Part shown: one piece after another, positions 16,887-25,438 of the stretch | How positions within the stretch are numbered: position 1 is the stretch's first letter | How the letters are laid out: the number at the start of each line of letters is the position of its first letter | Origin: Clostridiales bacterium | GTDB taxonomy: Bacteria > Bacillota > Clostridia > Lachnospirales > Lachnospiraceae | Direction: 5' to 3' | Length of the DNA stretch: 64,000 nucleotides | Assembly (NCBI GenBank): GCA_012839295.1 | Contig: DUNO01000005.1 | Span: forward strand, 351,338-415,337 | Program-made: the position numbers and the translations under genes | Notes under the pieces: generated by a model | Databases searched by the model: none | The model's input: the letters and a program-made list of their open reading frames with translations, nothing else | What the model was told of the DNA's origin: nothing

Positions 16887-17708
16887 ATGAATAACAGTAA
16901 AGATCATGGCGCAAAGGTAGTAAGCTCAGAAGCTTATGTAAATACGAATTGTGATTCAGAATGCGGTGCTGGAGTTATCCAGTCAGATACACTTTCTGCC
17001 GCGGATAATTATCCTGGGTATGGCGGAGATTTTGAAGTCGCTAAGATACTCACCGAATTTGTTATCCAGATAGATACGGAAGCAAGAATCAGATTAAATG
17101 AGCCAGCTTACGAAATCAAACGCATTGAAAAACAGGTATTCTTAACACAATGCAGATTCATAGCCGGAACAGATAAAGTATTCCTGGAGGGTTACATCAG
17201 AAAGAATATTGAATACGCAGCAAGAACCTGTACAAATTCCAGGGGCTCCGGAATTGGTGGGGTAATCAAGGATACAACCGTGCATGTTCCTTTCCGGGCA
17301 TATACAAAGGTGGATTTCAAGGGCAATAAACCATATATCAGGCCGAACCTGCCTCCGGTAGTAGCAAGATATCTTGATAAAAAATGCATGGGCAAGGATA
17401 TCAGGGAAGCTGACAGGTCAGAGGTTGAGATCTTCAATGAGCCTGTATATTGCGAACTGGAATGGTCGGCAGTATTTGATGCAGAAATAAATGCAGAGGG
17501 TACTCCGATCCAGGGCTTCAAGAATGAAGAGGAATTCCAGGAATTCACGGACAAATCTGTTGTATATCTGTGCATCAAGCTGCTCCAGAAACAGAAAATC
17601 TGCTGGCCGGGGCCAAAACCGCCCCATCCATGTGAATTAGAGGAGTGTAAATCACCCATGGATATGCCTTGGGACTTTCCAAGCACGGACTTTACTCAGT
17701 GTAAATAG
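16887..17708 (+). CDS. CsxC-like exosporium/spore-surface protein
   Basis: A 273-residue soluble protein that resembles the CsxC family known from clostridial exosporium. The hallmark is the segment from about residue 55 onward with conserved EARIRLNEPAYEIKRIEKQVF, LTQCRF, LEGYIRKNIEYA and VPFRAYTKV. Cysteines are frequent, mostly at the two ends, which suits a cross-linked spore layer. The start is placed at the ATG at 16887 because AAAAGGAGAG lies seven bases before it; the longer frame from 16854 has no such site. It is single, with no spore-coat neighbours, and the family assignment is from memory of the motif pattern. Confidence 0.6.
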   Translation: MNNSKDHGAKVVSSEAYVNTNCDSECGAGVIQSDTLSAADNYPGYGGDFEVAKILTEFVIQIDTEARIRLNEPAYEIKRIEKQVFLTQCRFIAGTDKVFLEGYIRKNIEYAARTCTNSRGSGIGGVIKDTTVHVPFRAYTKVDFKGNKPYIRPNLPPVVARYLDKKCMGKDIREADRSEVEIFNEPVYCELEWSAVFDAEINAEGTPIQGFKNEEEFQEFTDKSVVYLCIKLLQKQKICWPGPKPPHPCELEECKSPMDMPWDFPSTDFTQCK

Positions 17709-17785
17709 CGAAAGATCAAGAAGACCTACGGATTAATTCATAATTTTTAAAGTCCTCTGCACTTATATCCCTTAAATAATAAAAA

Positions 17786-17827
17786 GACGCGTCACATGGT
17801 AACCCGAAAGTTATTCTGTGGCGCGTC
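17786..17827. terminator. Stem-loop after the CsxC-like gene
   Basis: GACGCGTCACA (17786-17796) pairs with TGTGGCGCGTC (17817-17827), 11 pairs with one G-U, around a 20-base loop. There is no strong T-run after it, so it may be a weak terminator or a processing element. Confidence 0.5.
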
Positions 17828-17846
17828 CTTCACAAGAGGGGGAGTT

Positions 17847-17930
17847 ATGAAAAAATCTATGTTAATTATACTTGTATGCTTGTCGAAGCCAGTCGCCGCA
17901 TCAGCGGCTGTGGCTTCTTATTTATTTTAG
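17847..17930 (+). CDS. Possible 27-residue hydrophobic peptide (leader or chance ORF)
   Basis: GGGGGAG followed five bases later by ATG opens a 27-codon frame whose peptide begins MKKSMLIILVCLSKP and continues with Ala, Val and Ser, ending SYLF. It looks like a signal or leader peptide, but the second half is the stem of the terminator hairpin at 17885-17917, which by itself gives Ala-rich codons. It could be a leader peptide coupled to attenuation or chance. It is unlike AgrD and Fst-type peptides. Confidence 0.25.
   Translation: MKKSMLIILVCLSKPVAASAAVASYLF
17885..17928 (+). terminator. Rho-independent terminator
   Basis: GAAGCCA (17885-17891) pairs with TGGCTTC (17911-17917), and GCCGC/GCGGC extend the stem around the loop ATCA. 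TTATTTATTTT follows directly. It is the clearest terminator between the CsxC-like gene and the holin gene. The remaining bases up to 18166 are AT-rich and show nothing else. Confidence 0.75.
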
Positions 17931-18166
17931 AAGCTTCTATCGCTTGCTTCATCTTATGTTTAAAGTATAACCAATAAATGTGACCAAAGTATGCAGAAAA
18001 AATGAAGAAACTGTGTCCGAATTATAATAATAAAATAAAAAAAATAAAGTATTTTTATTTTATGAATCTAGAATGAAGACAGAAACGGGATCATATGATT
18101 ATACTGGACAAAGAATCATACTTCCGATGGACAAGTGGAGCAAGGAATGGAAAGGAGACGAATAAG

Positions 18167-18466
18167 GTGGAGATTATATCGCAATATGTGGTAATCATTG
18201 TATTAGCAATTTGCCTATGCTTGGGATATATCATAAAGCACAGTATCACGGTGATTCCCAACAAATACATACCGCTTATCATGGCAATTGTTGGTACAAT
18301 CCTTAATGTGTGGATCAGCGGATGGACATTTTCCCCGGAGATTCTGCTGGGAGGCCTGGCGAGCGGTCTGGCAAGCACAGGAACCTATGAAATGGTAACG
18401 AATATCGCAGGGAAGAAAAGCGCGGGAACAGGGGCAGAGGTACTGGATGATATGGTAAAGAATTGA
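18167..18466 (+). CDS. Phage-type holin family membrane protein
   Basis: A 99-residue protein with three hydrophobic segments (VVIIVLAICLCLGYII; YIPLIMAIVGTILNVWISGW; the glycine-rich LLGGLASGLASTGTYEM). It matches the holin family found in phages and beside toxin or cell-wall hydrolase genes of Firmicutes. The GTG at 18167 is chosen as start because AAAGGAGACG lies six bases before it. No endolysin, phage structural gene or toxin is nearby, so it is a stand-alone holin, perhaps a phage relic or a domesticated export pore; that is inference. Confidence 0.75.
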   Translation: MEIISQYVVIIVLAICLCLGYIIKHSITVIPNKYIPLIMAIVGTILNVWISGWTFSPEILLGGLASGLASTGTYEMVTNIAGKKSAGTGAEVLDDMVKN

Positions 18467-18534
18467 GCAGAAAAGCTATTTTGGAACTGGTGCCAGAAAT
18501 CATAATTGGTGAAATTAATATTTGTTGGAAACAA

Positions 18535-18571
18535 AAAGGAAGGGCTATTGCTTGTTAAAGGTCCTTCCTTT
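18535..18571. terminator. Stem-loop after the holin gene
   Basis: AAAGGAAGG (18535-18543) and CCTTCCTTT (18563-18571) form a perfect nine-base stem with a 19-base loop. It lies between the holin gene (plus) and the flavodoxin region (minus) and may terminate both. Confidence 0.5.
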
Positions 18572-18600
18572 CATATGGTATCAAGACGTGGTTTTGCTAT

Positions 18601-18708
18601 TTAATCATTGCTTAAGGCCCTATATACTGCTGCACGGATCACATTACTGGAGTAGGTCACCCCGCTGACTGTATCAACCTCCAAATTATGATTAGCGACG
18701 ATTTTATT
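18601..18708 (-). pseudogene. FMN-binding-domain remnant, in frame after the flavodoxin stop
   Basis: Starting directly after the TAA of the flavodoxin gene and in the same frame, 35 sense codons run to a second TAA. They encode LEVDTVSGVTYSSNVIRAAVYRALSN. This is the C-terminal half of an FMN_bind domain, with the DTVSGVTYSS stretch matching the D-x-x-S/T-G-A-T motif where FMN is covalently attached. The N-terminal half of the domain is missing. It could be a decayed downstream gene, the tail of a former fusion, or the rare product of stop-codon readthrough. Confidence 0.6.
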
Positions 18709-19251
18709 TTACTCATATGGATGCCCCAGACTTTCCAGGATGGGTTTCAGGTTTTTCCTGTTTGTAAAATCAAGAGGGTGATTGAAGCTTTCAAGCATTC
18801 CCCTTGCATCTGCATCAGGGTTCTCCATCCTCTTTAGCTGCTGCTTTTTCAACTGCATAAGAATTTTATTCAAGCGACTCAATTTATCATAGTTAAAGCC
18901 GCCGCGGAGATAGTAAAATTCAATTGTATCATTCAGTTCGGCTGGAATATTAGCACTGCGGACGGCATGAATGGTATCCTCCCGCACTGGGGATGCTCCG
19001 ACTGCGAATACAATGAGCCTCTTCCCCTTAAGCTGCCCCAAATTATTCTTGATTAGCCCAAAGCCATTGATTCCAATGGCATAAAGACCGCCGCCGTAAA
19101 TAATGGTATCATACCTTAATAAATCAGAAACCTTAGCGGCCTTACCTTCCAGTAAATCACAATGCAGCTCCCCGGAAAGCCAGGTGGCATAATTCCTGGT
19201 AAAACCGGAACCGGAACGGTAAACTATAACAATTTTATTATTCTCTGACAT
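18709..19251 (-). CDS. Flavodoxin-domain protein
   Basis: A 180-residue flavodoxin-like protein. The N-terminal phosphate-binding loop is VYRSGSGFTRNYATWL, YDTIIYGGGLYAIGINGF matches the second flavin loop, and LIVFAVGASP follows. It resembles the flavodoxin domains related to protoporphyrinogen oxidase HemG and is likely to be a cytoplasmic electron carrier or FMN-dependent reductase; the partner is unknown. It is transcribed leftward from a strong promoter covered by a palindrome (19339-19358). An FMN_bind remnant follows in frame. Confidence 0.8.
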   Translation of the reverse strand: MSENNKIVIVYRSGSGFTRNYATWLSGELHCDLLEGKAAKVSDLLRYDTIIYGGGLYAIGINGFGLIKNNLGQLKGKRLIVFAVGASPVREDTIHAVRSANIPAELNDTIEFYYLRGGFNYDKLSRLNKILMQLKKQQLKRMENPDADARGMLESFNHPLDFTNRKNLKPILESLGHPYE

Positions 19252-19338
19252 AATCCCTGCCCATCCCTTCTAACGACTTCCCTCATGGAAAACAGCACAT
19301 TCTTTGTAGCTACCAGGTATTCTGTTTGAAAGCCTCCC

Positions 19339-19379
19339 AATATATTATGTAATATATTACTTAATTTTGTTTTTGTCAA
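19339..19379 (-). promoter_or_regulatory. Flavodoxin promoter with overlapping palindromic operator
   Basis: On the minus strand TTGACA (19374-19379) and TATATT (19351-19356) are 17 bases apart, a near-consensus SigA promoter. AATATATTA-TG-TAATATATT (19339-19358), with perfect nine-base arms, lies over the -10 box and start point. Such a site would suit a dimeric repressor of the MarR, TetR or PadR kind. The rest of the gap from 19252 to 19556 shows no second clear promoter for the plus-strand gene; TATAGT near 19422 is a weak candidate. Confidence 0.6.
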
Positions 19380-19556
19380 GAGTACATAAAATTTAATAAG
19401 AAATATTTTGTATTTTCTGATATAGTAAAATGGAACCAGAATAAATGTTCGGACGAATGTATTGCAGAAAGAGAAAAATTTGGTTATAATGTTCACGATA
19501 AGCAGATTAGCCCAAGAAAACAAGTATATCAATCTCCATTTATAAAAGGAGGAACC

Positions 19557-20624
19557 ATGAAATTCATACATATCGCAGACGTACATCTGGGGGCAGTCCC
19601 GGATTCTGGCAAGCCCTGGGGGGCTCCCAGGGAAAAGGAGATCTGGAACAGCTTTAGGAACATCATAGATAAATGTAACGAAGAAAGGGTAGAACTGCTG
19701 CTTATTGCAGGAGACATGTTCCATAAGCAGCCGCTGCTGCGGGAATTAAAAGAGGTGAATTATCTTTTTGGAAAATTAGAAACGGCCCAGGTGGTTTTAA
19801 TGGCGGGCAACCATGACTATATCGCAGCCCGTTCTTATTACCAGGGCTTTGCCTGGAATGAAAGGGTCCATATGTTCCTTACGGAAGAGCTCTCGGCCTT
19901 CGAATTTCCGGAGCTGCAGACGGCGGTTTATGGCTTTAGCTACTGTAACCGGGATATTACAGAGAACCGCTATGATGATGTAAAGCCAGGGCAGGACAAC
20001 CGGATCAACATCCTTCTTGCCCATGGAGGGGATGAGCGGGACATTCCCATGAACCGCAGGAAGCTGCAGGAGGCAGGCTTTGATTATATTGCCCTTGGCC
20101 ATATCCATAAGCCGGAGGTCATTTCGGAAAAGATGGCCTACGCAGGCTCCCTGGAGCCGATTGATAAAAATGAAACCGGTGAGAGGGGATATATCCTCGG
20201 TGAGATCGGGAGGGATCCTCAGGGGAGGAATAAGACCGCAATACGTTTCATCCCAAGCTCAGCAAGGGAGTATAAACGGATAGAATTAAATGTAACCCAG
20301 GACACAACAAACGGCTCGCTCCTTGACCAGGCCAGGGAAGCCATCCGTACCCTTGGGGAACAACATATCTATTCCTTCCGCATCCAGGGGCTGAGGGATG
20401 AATTAGCACATTTTGATAAGGAAGCATTAAAGTCCCTGGGGAATGTCCTGGAGGTGGAGGATGGGTCCGTTCCGGATTATGATTTTGAAGCCTTATACCG
20501 GGAGAATGAAGGGAATCTAATAGGACTTTTTATTAAAAAAATCATGGAGACAGCGCAGCAGGATGAAATAGCAAAAAAAGCCCTCTACTACGGGATTGAG
20601 GCTCTCCTCGGTTCCAGGGGCTAG
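19557..20624 (+). CDS. SbcD/YhaO-like DNA repair exonuclease (metallophosphoesterase)
   Basis: A 355-residue calcineurin-like nuclease subunit. The metal ligands are visible: D8 and H10 in IADVHLG, D53 in IAGDMFH, N85-H86 in AGNHDY, a later LLAHGGD and the closing ALGHIHKP. The C-terminal region matches the YhaO type rather than Escherichia coli SbcD. With the next gene it should form an Mre11-Rad50-like complex that processes DNA ends. GGAGG lies six bases before ATG. The following ATPase gene starts 35 bases after the stop. Confidence 0.88.
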   Translation: MKFIHIADVHLGAVPDSGKPWGAPREKEIWNSFRNIIDKCNEERVELLLIAGDMFHKQPLLRELKEVNYLFGKLETAQVVLMAGNHDYIAARSYYQGFAWNERVHMFLTEELSAFEFPELQTAVYGFSYCNRDITENRYDDVKPGQDNRINILLAHGGDERDIPMNRRKLQEAGFDYIALGHIHKPEVISEKMAYAGSLEPIDKNETGERGYILGEIGRDPQGRNKTAIRFIPSSAREYKRIELNVTQDTTNGSLLDQAREAIRTLGEQHIYSFRIQGLRDELAHFDKEALKSLGNVLEVEDGSVPDYDFEALYRENEGNLIGLFIKKIMETAQQDEIAKKALYYGIEALLGSRG

Positions 20625-20659
20625 TGTACCGGCTTGCTTTTGAAAGGAAAGGTAGATAA

Positions 20660-22753
20660 ATGCTTTTAAGAAGGTTAAAATTAAATTACTTCGGCCGCTT
20701 CCATAATAAGGAGCTTGAGCTGAAGCCGGGGATTAACCTGATCTATGGGGAAAATGAATCAGGAAAATCAACCCTTCATACCTTTATTAAAGGCATGCTC
20801 TTTGGGATAGAGCCCATGAGGGGCAGGGGTGCAGCCACAAAGGATGATGTCTACCATAAATACCTTCCCTGGGAGTATCCCCAGGGCTATAGCGGAAGCC
20901 TGGAGCTGGAGCATGGGAACAAGGCCTACCAGCTGCAGAGGAGCTTCCATGCAAAGGATAAAAGCTTTTCTATCCTTGACCTTGCCACCGGACGGGAAAT
21001 AAAGCTGGTGGAAGGGACGGTTCTGGATCTGGTTCCCGGACTGACCGAAGCCACCTTTAAAAATACAATCAGCATAGAGCAGTTAAAAGCCTCCACGGAC
21101 GCAGAGCTGGCAGCGCAGGTGCAAAATTACATCGCAAACCTGTCCCTTGCAAAAAGCCAGGAAGTGGATGTGGTAAAGGCGCTGCAGCTTCTGTCAGAGC
21201 AAAGGAAGCTCTATGACGGGAGCCAGACAGCGGAAGCAATAAAAAAAGTTCAGGCAGCTATTAAGAATGGCCTGGAAACTGAAGAACAGCTGGACCGTTT
21301 GACGTTTCAGTTAAAGGAGCTGCAGATCAGGGAACAACAGCTTGCGAAAAAGAAAAGCACCTTATCAGGGGCTGTGGCAGACACCCAGGAGGAGCAGCGG
21401 ATGGGTCAGCTTCCCGCAATTTTGGAGAAATACCGTTCCTACCAAAGGGCGGAGGAGCAGCTTAAGCAGCTGGAAAACCAGCATCAGGGATTATCGGATA
21501 GGCTGGGACAGCTGGAGGGTGAAGCTGGGCTGGAGGAGCTGAAGGATGCTGCCAGAAGGCTGGAGCAGTTAAAGCACAGGCTGCTGGAACTTAAGCCTGC
21601 CGGGCTTTTATTGCAGCAGGAGAAAGAAAAGCTCCATAAGAGACGCAGGGCAATCATAGCGATAGACTTTAGTGTGGTCATAATATTAGTAATGGCGGTG
21701 TTCCTTATTTTGGGCGCCCAGCCGCTGGGCTTTTTGCTTATGGCTGTCCTGGTTGGTTTAGGGGCTGTACCCTATACGGTCTTACACAGATCAATGGAAC
21801 GGAAAGGGCTTGACCTTCGTCAAAGAGAATATGAGCAGGTCAGGCAAATAGCCCTGGCTGAGGAAGGAATCAAAGCCCTGTTATTAAAGTACCAGATCAG
21901 CCGGCCGGAGGAGCTTTCCGGAATACAGGAAAAAGCCATGATGAAGCATATGTCCATAGAGAACCTGAATCAGCATAAGAAAGAATTAGAGCAGCGCGTT
22001 CAGGAGCTTGAGGATCAAAACGACCTTCTTTATGAGGCTGTCATGAAATACATCCAGTATTTTCTTGAGGAGGATGAATTAAATGACGGCTCCATACAAA
22101 GGCTACAAGAAGAGATAGGGCGCAGAAGGCAGGAAGCCTTCGGCAAAGGGGAGGAAATTGACAAGGAGCTTAATGAGTGCAGGCTTCTGATAGAGAAGCT
22201 GCGCTGGGAAATCACATCCCTGGAAGCAAATGAAGAAGAGCTGCTTAGGAATAAGGAGCTGTATGAGGAACTGCTGCAGAAGCAGGAAGAGGATTCCATG
22301 GAGCTGGAGGCTGTAAAGCTGGCCCATAGGACCATTCAGGAGCTGGCTGCGGATATCCATGATTCCTTTGGACAGCAGCTGAATATGGCGGCCTCACAGA
22401 TCATCCGGGAGGTCACAAAGGATAAATACAGGGATTTAAAGATTGATGAAAGATTAAACGTTAAGGTAGGGTGGAACGGCTCTTATGTCCAGTTTGACAG
22501 GTTGAGTGCCGGAACCATGGACCAGGTATATCTTGCCTTAAGGCTCGCAGTGGCAGACCTTCTTCTGGGGGAGGACCAGGCTCCCTTGATCCTGGATGAC
22601 AGCCTTGCCCTATATGATGATTCCAGGGTGAAGGCGGCCTTAGAAGGTCTGGCAAGGAGGAAACAGATAATTTTATTTACTTGTCACAAGAGGGAGGAGG
22701 CTCTGCTACAGGAGCTTGGACTGACCTATCACCTGGTTGACCTTTCAAAGTGA
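20660..22753 (+). CDS. SbcC/YhaN-like AAA ATPase
   Basis: 697 residues with an N-terminal Walker A GENESGKST at 30-38, long coiled-coil arms, and a C-terminal ABC signature region (LSAGTMDQVYLALRLAVADLL) with Walker B LILDDSLALYDD. In the middle, at about 330-375, two hydrophobic segments (IDFSVVIILVMAVFLILG and FLLMAVLVGLGAVPY) sit between the coils, as in YhaN of Bacillus, instead of a zinc hook. It is the ATPase partner of the preceding nuclease; membrane anchoring is a family feature. It is followed by the PBP gene after about 50 bases, probably in one transcript. Confidence 0.87.
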   Translation: MLLRRLKLNYFGRFHNKELELKPGINLIYGENESGKSTLHTFIKGMLFGIEPMRGRGAATKDDVYHKYLPWEYPQGYSGSLELEHGNKAYQLQRSFHAKDKSFSILDLATGREIKLVEGTVLDLVPGLTEATFKNTISIEQLKASTDAELAAQVQNYIANLSLAKSQEVDVVKALQLLSEQRKLYDGSQTAEAIKKVQAAIKNGLETEEQLDRLTFQLKELQIREQQLAKKKSTLSGAVADTQEEQRMGQLPAILEKYRSYQRAEEQLKQLENQHQGLSDRLGQLEGEAGLEELKDAARRLEQLKHRLLELKPAGLLLQQEKEKLHKRRRAIIAIDFSVVIILVMAVFLILGAQPLGFLLMAVLVGLGAVPYTVLHRSMERKGLDLRQREYEQVRQIALAEEGIKALLLKYQISRPEELSGIQEKAMMKHMSIENLNQHKKELEQRVQELEDQNDLLYEAVMKYIQYFLEEDELNDGSIQRLQEEIGRRRQEAFGKGEEIDKELNECRLLIEKLRWEITSLEANEEELLRNKELYEELLQKQEEDSMELEAVKLAHRTIQELAADIHDSFGQQLNMAASQIIREVTKDKYRDLKIDERLNVKVGWNGSYVQFDRLSAGTMDQVYLALRLAVADLLLGEDQAPLILDDSLALYDDSRVKAALEGLARRKQIILFTCHKREEALLQELGLTYHLVDLSK

Positions 22754-22803
22754 CAAGAAAGCCTGATAATGAGTATGTACTCAAGGGCACATGGAGGGGA
22801 ATT

Positions 22804-25239
22804 ATGTCCACAAAGACAACAAAGCAAAAAAACGGAAGCCCAAAAAAGAAGAATAAGAAATTAAAGCACCGCATCAAGCTGACGATACAGATTGCAGTAT
22901 TTCTTATACTATTAGTGATTGCTATCGGGATTTTATATTTTTACATTGCATACGGCAAAACCATATTGGATTTACAGACGGAAGCAAAACAGAAGGTGGG
23001 TGCATCAACAGAGGAGACCTTCCGGGCGTCCCAGACCAGTATCGTATATGGCGCAGACGGTGAAGTCCTTACCACCGTAAAGGCAGAAAAGGATGTGTAT
23101 TACCTTGAATACCATGAGATCCCCCAATTTGTAATTGATGCCATGCTGGTTACGGAGGATAAAAAGTTCTTCGACCACGGCGGGGTTGATTATTTTGCCA
23201 ATGTGAGGGCAGCAATTGCCTTGATTAAGCACAAGGGGAAGATCACCCAGGGGGCAAGCACCATAACCCAACAGCTGGCGAGAAATGTATTCCTGACCCA
23301 TAAGGTCACTTATGAGAGGAAGATAGGGGAAATCTTTATCGCCCAGGAGCTGGAGAGAAAATATTCCAAGACACAGATTATGGAATATTACCTGAATGAA
23401 ATATATTTTGCAAATGGGCATTACGGAATCCAGGCCGCAGCCCAGGGATATTTTGGGGAAGGGATAGATTCACTCAGCATGTCCCAGATGGCATTTTTGT
23501 GCGCCATCCCGAATAACCCTACTCTATATGATCCCCTCACGAAAATGGAAAATACGTTAAAGCGCCGTGATAGGATTTTAAAGCAGATGTACGATGATGG
23601 AAAAATATCGCTGGCGGATTACACAAAGGCAACCAGGGAAACCATCACCTTGAACAGGGTCAAGACGGAGAGAAACAGTTCTGTGGAGACTTATATTTAT
23701 TACTGCACCATCCGGGCCCTCATGAAGGAGGCCGGCTTTGAATTCCGGTACCAATTTGACAGTAAGGAAGATGAGGAAGCCTATGATGAGGCCTATGATG
23801 AAATGTATGGCAGCTATCAAAAGGCGCTGTACAGCCAAGGCTACCGTATCTATACTTCCATTGATATGTCAAAGCAGAAGCAGCTTCAGGCAGCCGTGGA
23901 TGAGGAGCTTAAGAATTTTACCGAGGTAAATGAGGAAGGCGTATACCAGATGCAGGGAGCGGCGGTCTGCATTGACAATGATACGGGTAAAGTGGTTGCT
24001 ATCGTGGGCGGCAGGAGCCAGGATTTGGGAGGATATACGCTAAACCGTGCTTACCAAAGCTTCCGTCAGCCGGGAAGCTCCATTAAGCCATTAATTGTTT
24101 ACACTCCTTCCTTTGAAAGGGATTACACACCAGCAAGCGATGTAGTGGACAAATATACAAAGGATGGGCCTAGAAATTCAGGAAATACGTACCTGGGCAA
24201 GATTAAGCTGCAAAAGGCCGTTGAGAAATCCATTAATACAGTTGCCTGGAAGCTTTTTGAGGAATTGACCCCGAAGGTAGGGTTATCCTATCTGCTGGAT
24301 ATGAACTTTGCCAGAATTTCAGAAAGGGATTATGTTCCGGCGGCATCCCTGGGCGGTTTAACTAATGGTGTGAGCCCCTTAGAGATGGCAGCAGGCTATG
24401 AGACCCTTGAGAATGACGGAATTTACAGGGAGCCGACCTGCATTGTGAAAATCACTGATGCGGAGGACCAGCAGCTGGCAGGGGATGATGTCCAGACCAA
24501 GCAGGTCTATAAGACCAGGGCTGCCAGGATTATGACGGAGGTCTTAACAGGGGTAATTAAAAACGGTACGGCCAGGGGGCTTGGCCTGTCCCATACCATC
24601 AGCGCAGGTAAGACAGGTACCACAAATGATAAAAAGGACGGCTGGTTTGTCGGCTACACACCTTATTATACAACCAGCGTATGGGTCGGCTATGACATCC
24701 CCAAGAAGGTATCGGATCTCCAGGGGGCTTCCTACCCGGGAAGGATCTGGCATAATTTTATGGATGAAATCCATACCTCCTCCATGGATAAAGGCTTTGA
24801 ATACTATGACTGGCGTTCCCCTCTCAAAGAACAGCAGGAAGAAGAGGAACGTAGGAAAAAGGAGGAAGAGGAAGCGGCAGCCTTAACCCAGGCGGCGGAG
24901 GAAGAAGCAGCGGCCCTGACACAGGCGGCCCAGGATGCCCGGAATGAGGAGGAGACGCAAACCGGGGATGACCAGGATGATGGCTGGGAGGATGATGACA
25001 CCGGTTATGAAGATGGAGACGGAGGGGACTATGAAGAGTACCCGGAGGAGCCTTCCGGTATAACAGAACCTCCCTATGACGATGGTTCCTCAGGGAATGG
25101 GGAGAGCGGTCTGGAGCCTACCGCCGGTGCCAGTGGCCAGAACGTCTATAATGAGACTGGAAACATGGACGGAGGAAACGGTGCTGATAAGGTCAGCGGC
25201 TATAGCGCAGGTACGGGCGTGCCCAGTAGTCCCCAGTAA
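22804..25239 (+). CDS. Class A penicillin-binding protein (PBP1A type)
   Basis: A bifunctional peptidoglycan synthase of 811 residues. A basic cytoplasmic tail is followed by a transmembrane helix at about 28-48 and a GT51 glycosyltransferase domain (VTEDKKFFDHGG, QGASTITQQLARN, KIGEIFIAQELERKY). The transpeptidase domain has active-site GSSIKP near 426, SIN near 476 and KTGT near 603. The last 150 residues are a low-complexity tail rich in Glu, Gln and Ala, then Asp and Gly, outside the membrane. The start is placed at 22804 because GGAGGGG lies six bases before; a longer frame overlaps the ATPase gene. Confidence 0.93.
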   Translation: MSTKTTKQKNGSPKKKNKKLKHRIKLTIQIAVFLILLVIAIGILYFYIAYGKTILDLQTEAKQKVGASTEETFRASQTSIVYGADGEVLTTVKAEKDVYYLEYHEIPQFVIDAMLVTEDKKFFDHGGVDYFANVRAAIALIKHKGKITQGASTITQQLARNVFLTHKVTYERKIGEIFIAQELERKYSKTQIMEYYLNEIYFANGHYGIQAAAQGYFGEGIDSLSMSQMAFLCAIPNNPTLYDPLTKMENTLKRRDRILKQMYDDGKISLADYTKATRETITLNRVKTERNSSVETYIYYCTIRALMKEAGFEFRYQFDSKEDEEAYDEAYDEMYGSYQKALYSQGYRIYTSIDMSKQKQLQAAVDEELKNFTEVNEEGVYQMQGAAVCIDNDTGKVVAIVGGRSQDLGGYTLNRAYQSFRQPGSSIKPLIVYTPSFERDYTPASDVVDKYTKDGPRNSGNTYLGKIKLQKAVEKSINTVAWKLFEELTPKVGLSYLLDMNFARISERDYVPAASLGGLTNGVSPLEMAAGYETLENDGIYREPTCIVKITDAEDQQLAGDDVQTKQVYKTRAARIMTEVLTGVIKNGTARGLGLSHTISAGKTGTTNDKKDGWFVGYTPYYTTSVWVGYDIPKKVSDLQGASYPGRIWHNFMDEIHTSSMDKGFEYYDWRSPLKEQQEEEERRKKEEEEAAALTQAAEEEAAALTQAAQDARNEEETQTGDDQDDGWEDDDTGYEDGDGGDYEEYPEEPSGITEPPYDDGSSGNGESGLEPTAGASGQNVYNETGNMDGGNGADKVSGYSAGTGVPSSPQ

Positions 25240-25317
25240 TGCCCGATAGTCCGTAGTAGCCCTCAAAGAGGATCTGGGAAAAGTCCGGTGATATAAAAAA
25301 TAATGATATAAGATAAA

Positions 25318-25363
25318 GGACGGGCGCATGGGGTAATACCAGCTGCGCCCGCCCTTCTTTATT
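25318..25363 (+). terminator. Terminator after the PBP gene
   Basis: GGACGGGCGCA (25318-25328) pairs with TGCGCCCGCCC (25344-25354) with one mismatch, around a 15-base loop, followed by TTCTTTATT. It stands between the convergent PBP and prs genes. Confidence 0.8.
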
Positions 25364-25438
25364 CATAAGTGAATCGTCCTGTCTAGTTCACTCCATATAT
25401 TTAAGTAATTAAGCTGCCCTAATAGAGGGTACCATTAA

